DNA from: 2-01-FULL-49-17 sp035549275 | Lineage (GTDB): Bacteria; Patescibacteriota; Minisyncoccia; 2-02-FULL-40-12; GWA2-44-9 | Assembly: GCA_035549275.1 (NCBI GenBank) | Contig: DASZRH010000002.1 | Span: 1 to 21,293, forward strand | Length of the DNA: 21,293 nt | Direction of reading: 5' to 3' | In this document: piece after piece, positions 19,612 through 21,293 of the stretch | Position numbering within the stretch: position 1 is the stretch's first letter | Layout of the letters: each line of letters begins with the position of its first letter | Notes under the pieces: model-generated | Databases searched by the model: none | The model's input: the letters and a program-made list of their open reading frames with translations, nothing else | What the model was told of the DNA's origin: nothing | Position numbers and translations under genes: made by a program

Positions 19612-21293
19612 ATGTCAGAAGAACAACAGCAGCAAAAAACAAATCCGGCATCGGCCTACACCGATGAAAACGGCGAGCGTATTCCGGGCAAAATCCGCCG
19701 CATGGCCAAGCGCCGCTGGACGCGGCCCGTTGTCCGCAAAGTGCGCATCTTGAAAGAAACGCGCAACGCCGCAGACGCGGCCCACGACCACAAAGTGGGC
19801 GGCCTTAAGATTATCCACTTCGGCGGACTGGGCGAAGTCGGCCGCAACATGTCGGCTATCCAATACGACGACGAGATCGTTTTGATCGATGCCGGCGTCC
19901 GCTTCCCTGAACCCAACGAAATGCCGGGTATTGATTTTATCATTCCGAACGCCGAATACCTGGCCGACAAGAAAGACATGGTTAAAGCCATGTTTATCAC
20001 GCACGGCCACTTGGACCACATCGGCGCCTTGCCGTTCGTCCGCGACAAAATCGGCGATCCCGATGTCTACGCCGCACCGCTTACCAAAGCGCTCGTTATG
20101 AAACGCCTGGATGAATTCAAGCATTTGAAACCACTTGATATTCATCAAGTTGAGGCCGGCGAGACCATCAAAGTCAGCGACAAGATCAGCGTTCAGGTGC
20201 TTCGCATCAACCACTCGATCCCGGACGACATGGCCATCGCCGTCAAAACTCCCGCCGGCACCATCATCCATACATCCGACTTCAAATTCGACGACACGCC
20301 GGTCAACGACCGCCCGGCCCAGCTGGAAGTACTCAAAAAACTCGCCGACGAAGGCGTCTTGCTCCTGGAATCAGATTCCACCGGCGCCGAAGCCGAAGGC
20401 CATTCCCTTTCGGAACAAGCCATCACCGAAAACCTCGACAAGATCATCCGCGAGGCCTCGGGCATGCTCATCATGGGCACCTTCGCGTCGCTGATCAACC
20501 GCGTCCAGCAGATCATCACCATCTCCGAAAAATACGGCCGCAAAGTCGTCTTTGACGGCTACTCAATGAAAACCAACGTTGAAGTCTGCAAAAAACTGGG
20601 CTATCTCCGCATGGCTCAAGGCACCCAGATCAGCATGGACCAGATCGACGACTATCCGCGCGAAAAAATTACGGCGGTCGTAACCGGCGCCCAGGGCGAG
20701 GACAACGCCGTCTTGATGCGCATCGCCAACGGCGAACACAAAGCCATCCAGATCAAGAAGCACGACACCATCGTCTTCTCGTCTTCCGTCATTCCGGGCA
20801 ACGAACGCAGCGTTCAATTCCTCAAAGACCAGCTGCTCCGCAACGGCGCACGCGTATTCAACTACAAAATGATGGACATTCACGCCGGCGGCCACGGCAA
20901 CCGCGAAGATTTGCGCAAAATGATCCAGCTCATCCGACCCAAATTCTTCATGCCGATCCACGGCCAGTACTCGATGATGGTCAGCCACGGGTTCATGGCC
21001 CAGGAAGAAGGCGTCCCTGAAAAGAACGTCATCATCGCCGACAACGGCTCGATCGTGCATCTTGACCAGGAAAACTGGTGGCTCGACAAGGCCAAAGCGC
21101 CCTCCGACTACGTGTTCGTGGACGGCCTGGGCATCGGCGACATCGGCAACGTCGTACTGCGCGACCGCCAGATTCTTTCCGAGGACGGCTTTGTCGTCGT
21201 TGTCACGCTCGTGGACCGCAAGACCGGCAAAGTCCGCACCAGCCCCGACATCATTTCCCGCGGCTTCGTGTATTTAAAAGATCACAAGGATTT
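19612..21293 (+). CDS. rnj: Ribonuclease J (3' end outside window)
   Basis: Metallo-beta-lactamase/beta-CASP exo- and endoribonuclease for mRNA decay and rRNA maturation. 560 codons are visible with no stop. Residues 1-64 form a hydrophilic, basic extension (KIRRMAKRRWTRPVVRKVRILKETRN) not found in short homologues. The catalytic domain then opens LKIIHFGGLGEVGRNM. The zinc motif is HGHLDH (His131, His133, Asp135, His136). Further family motifs are HTSDFKFDDTPV, LLLESDSTGAEAEGHSLSE, MGTFASLINRVQQI, IHAGGHGNREDL, PIHGQYSMM and GIGDIGNVVLRDRQ. The codon choice is strongly C-ending. It has a long leader with a clear Shine-Dalgarno and is probably cotranscribed with tRNA-Leu. Confidence 0.96.
   Translation, partial: MSEEQQQQKTNPASAYTDENGERIPGKIRRMAKRRWTRPVVRKVRILKETRNAADAAHDHKVGGLKIIHFGGLGEVGRNMSAIQYDDEIVLIDAGVRFPEPNEMPGIDFIIPNAEYLADKKDMVKAMFITHGHLDHIGALPFVRDKIGDPDVYAAPLTKALVMKRLDEFKHLKPLDIHQVEAGETIKVSDKISVQVLRINHSIPDDMAIAVKTPAGTIIHTSDFKFDDTPVNDRPAQLEVLKKLADEGVLLLESDSTGAEAEGHSLSEQAITENLDKIIREASGMLIMGTFASLINRVQQIITISEKYGRKVVFDGYSMKTNVEVCKKLGYLRMAQGTQISMDQIDDYPREKITAVVTGAQGEDNAVLMRIANGEHKAIQIKKHDTIVFSSSVIPGNERSVQFLKDQLLRNGARVFNYKMMDIHAGGHGNREDLRKMIQLIRPKFFMPIHGQYSMMVSHGFMAQEEGVPEKNVIIADNGSIVHLDQENWWLDKAKAPSDYVFVDGLGIGDIGNVVLRDRQILSEDGFVVVVTLVDRKTGKVRTSPDIISRGFVYLKDHKD

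Noticed and set aside
19801..19830. DnaA-box-like TTATCCACT in RNase J as a hint of a replication origin at the strand switch
   Set aside because: A single imperfect box inside a gene, with no cluster, no AT-rich unwinding region and no dnaA or dnaN gene.
19615..20271. 218-codon minus-strand frame over RNase J
   Set aside because: Antisense shadow caused by the strongly C-ending codons of the real gene; no recognisable protein features.

Overview
The window looks like a piece of a small, densely packed bacterial genome. A member of the Patescibacteria (Candidate Phyla Radiation, probably Parcubacteria-like) is my best guess. This rests on gene content and style: a short UvrC without its C-terminal helix-hairpin-helix region, a pyruvate kinase without its C-terminal domain, a solitary membrane-anchored peptide-binding protein next to secG, a freestanding LAGLIDADG protein abutting a tRNA, and genes that overlap or nearly touch. 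TGA is used as a stop (for example at the htpX/murD and murD/pyk overlaps), so the standard bacterial code applies and Gracilibacteria-type recoding is excluded. Most of the window is about 50-60% GC by spot counts. An AT-richer stretch lies at about 4.4-6.45 kb (purD, tRNA-Ser, LAGLIDADG ORF) and another covers the orphan gene at about 13.4-13.85 kb.

Layout. Everything from 1 to 14858 is on the minus strand. From right to left it holds a nucleotidyltransferase and an orphan gene; groES-groEL under a CIRCE/HrcA operator; two unrecognised genes; a tight lemA-htpX-murD-pyk cluster with two ATGA overlaps; a LAGLIDADG ORF running into tRNA-Ser(GGA), followed by purD and a DUF167 gene; a proline-rich surface lipoprotein; mscL; a small membrane-anchored orphan; and dnaG, which runs off the left edge. 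At about 14.87 kb the strand switches. The plus strand then carries uvrC, a secreted orphan, a holin-4-type membrane protein, secG, an OppA/DppA-like binding protein, tRNA-Leu(CAG) and the start of an RNase J gene that runs off the right edge.

Roles. The genes are mostly housekeeping: replication priming (DnaG), nucleotide-excision repair (UvrC), protein folding and quality control (GroES/EL, HtpX/LemA), envelope and secretion (MurD, SecG, MscL, lipoprotein, binding protein), RNA decay (RNase J), glycolysis (pyruvate kinase) and one purine-pathway step (PurD).

Expression signals are unusually readable. Several promoters have a -10 box exactly 6 nt before an ATG (mscL, LAGLIDADG ORF, lemA, the gene at 10775-11305), predicting leaderless mRNAs with no Shine-Dalgarno. 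The three genes with long leaders or far-upstream promoters (126-codon orphan, lipoprotein, RNase J) carry clear Shine-Dalgarno sites. Long perfect hairpins are common, as intrinsic terminators (some containing the stop codon) and inside genes, many with exactly 3-nt loops. I see no CRISPR array, insertion sequence, rRNA or defence system. The points most worth following up are the leaderless/leadered split, the tRNA-overlapping LAGLIDADG ORF and the triloop inverted repeats.
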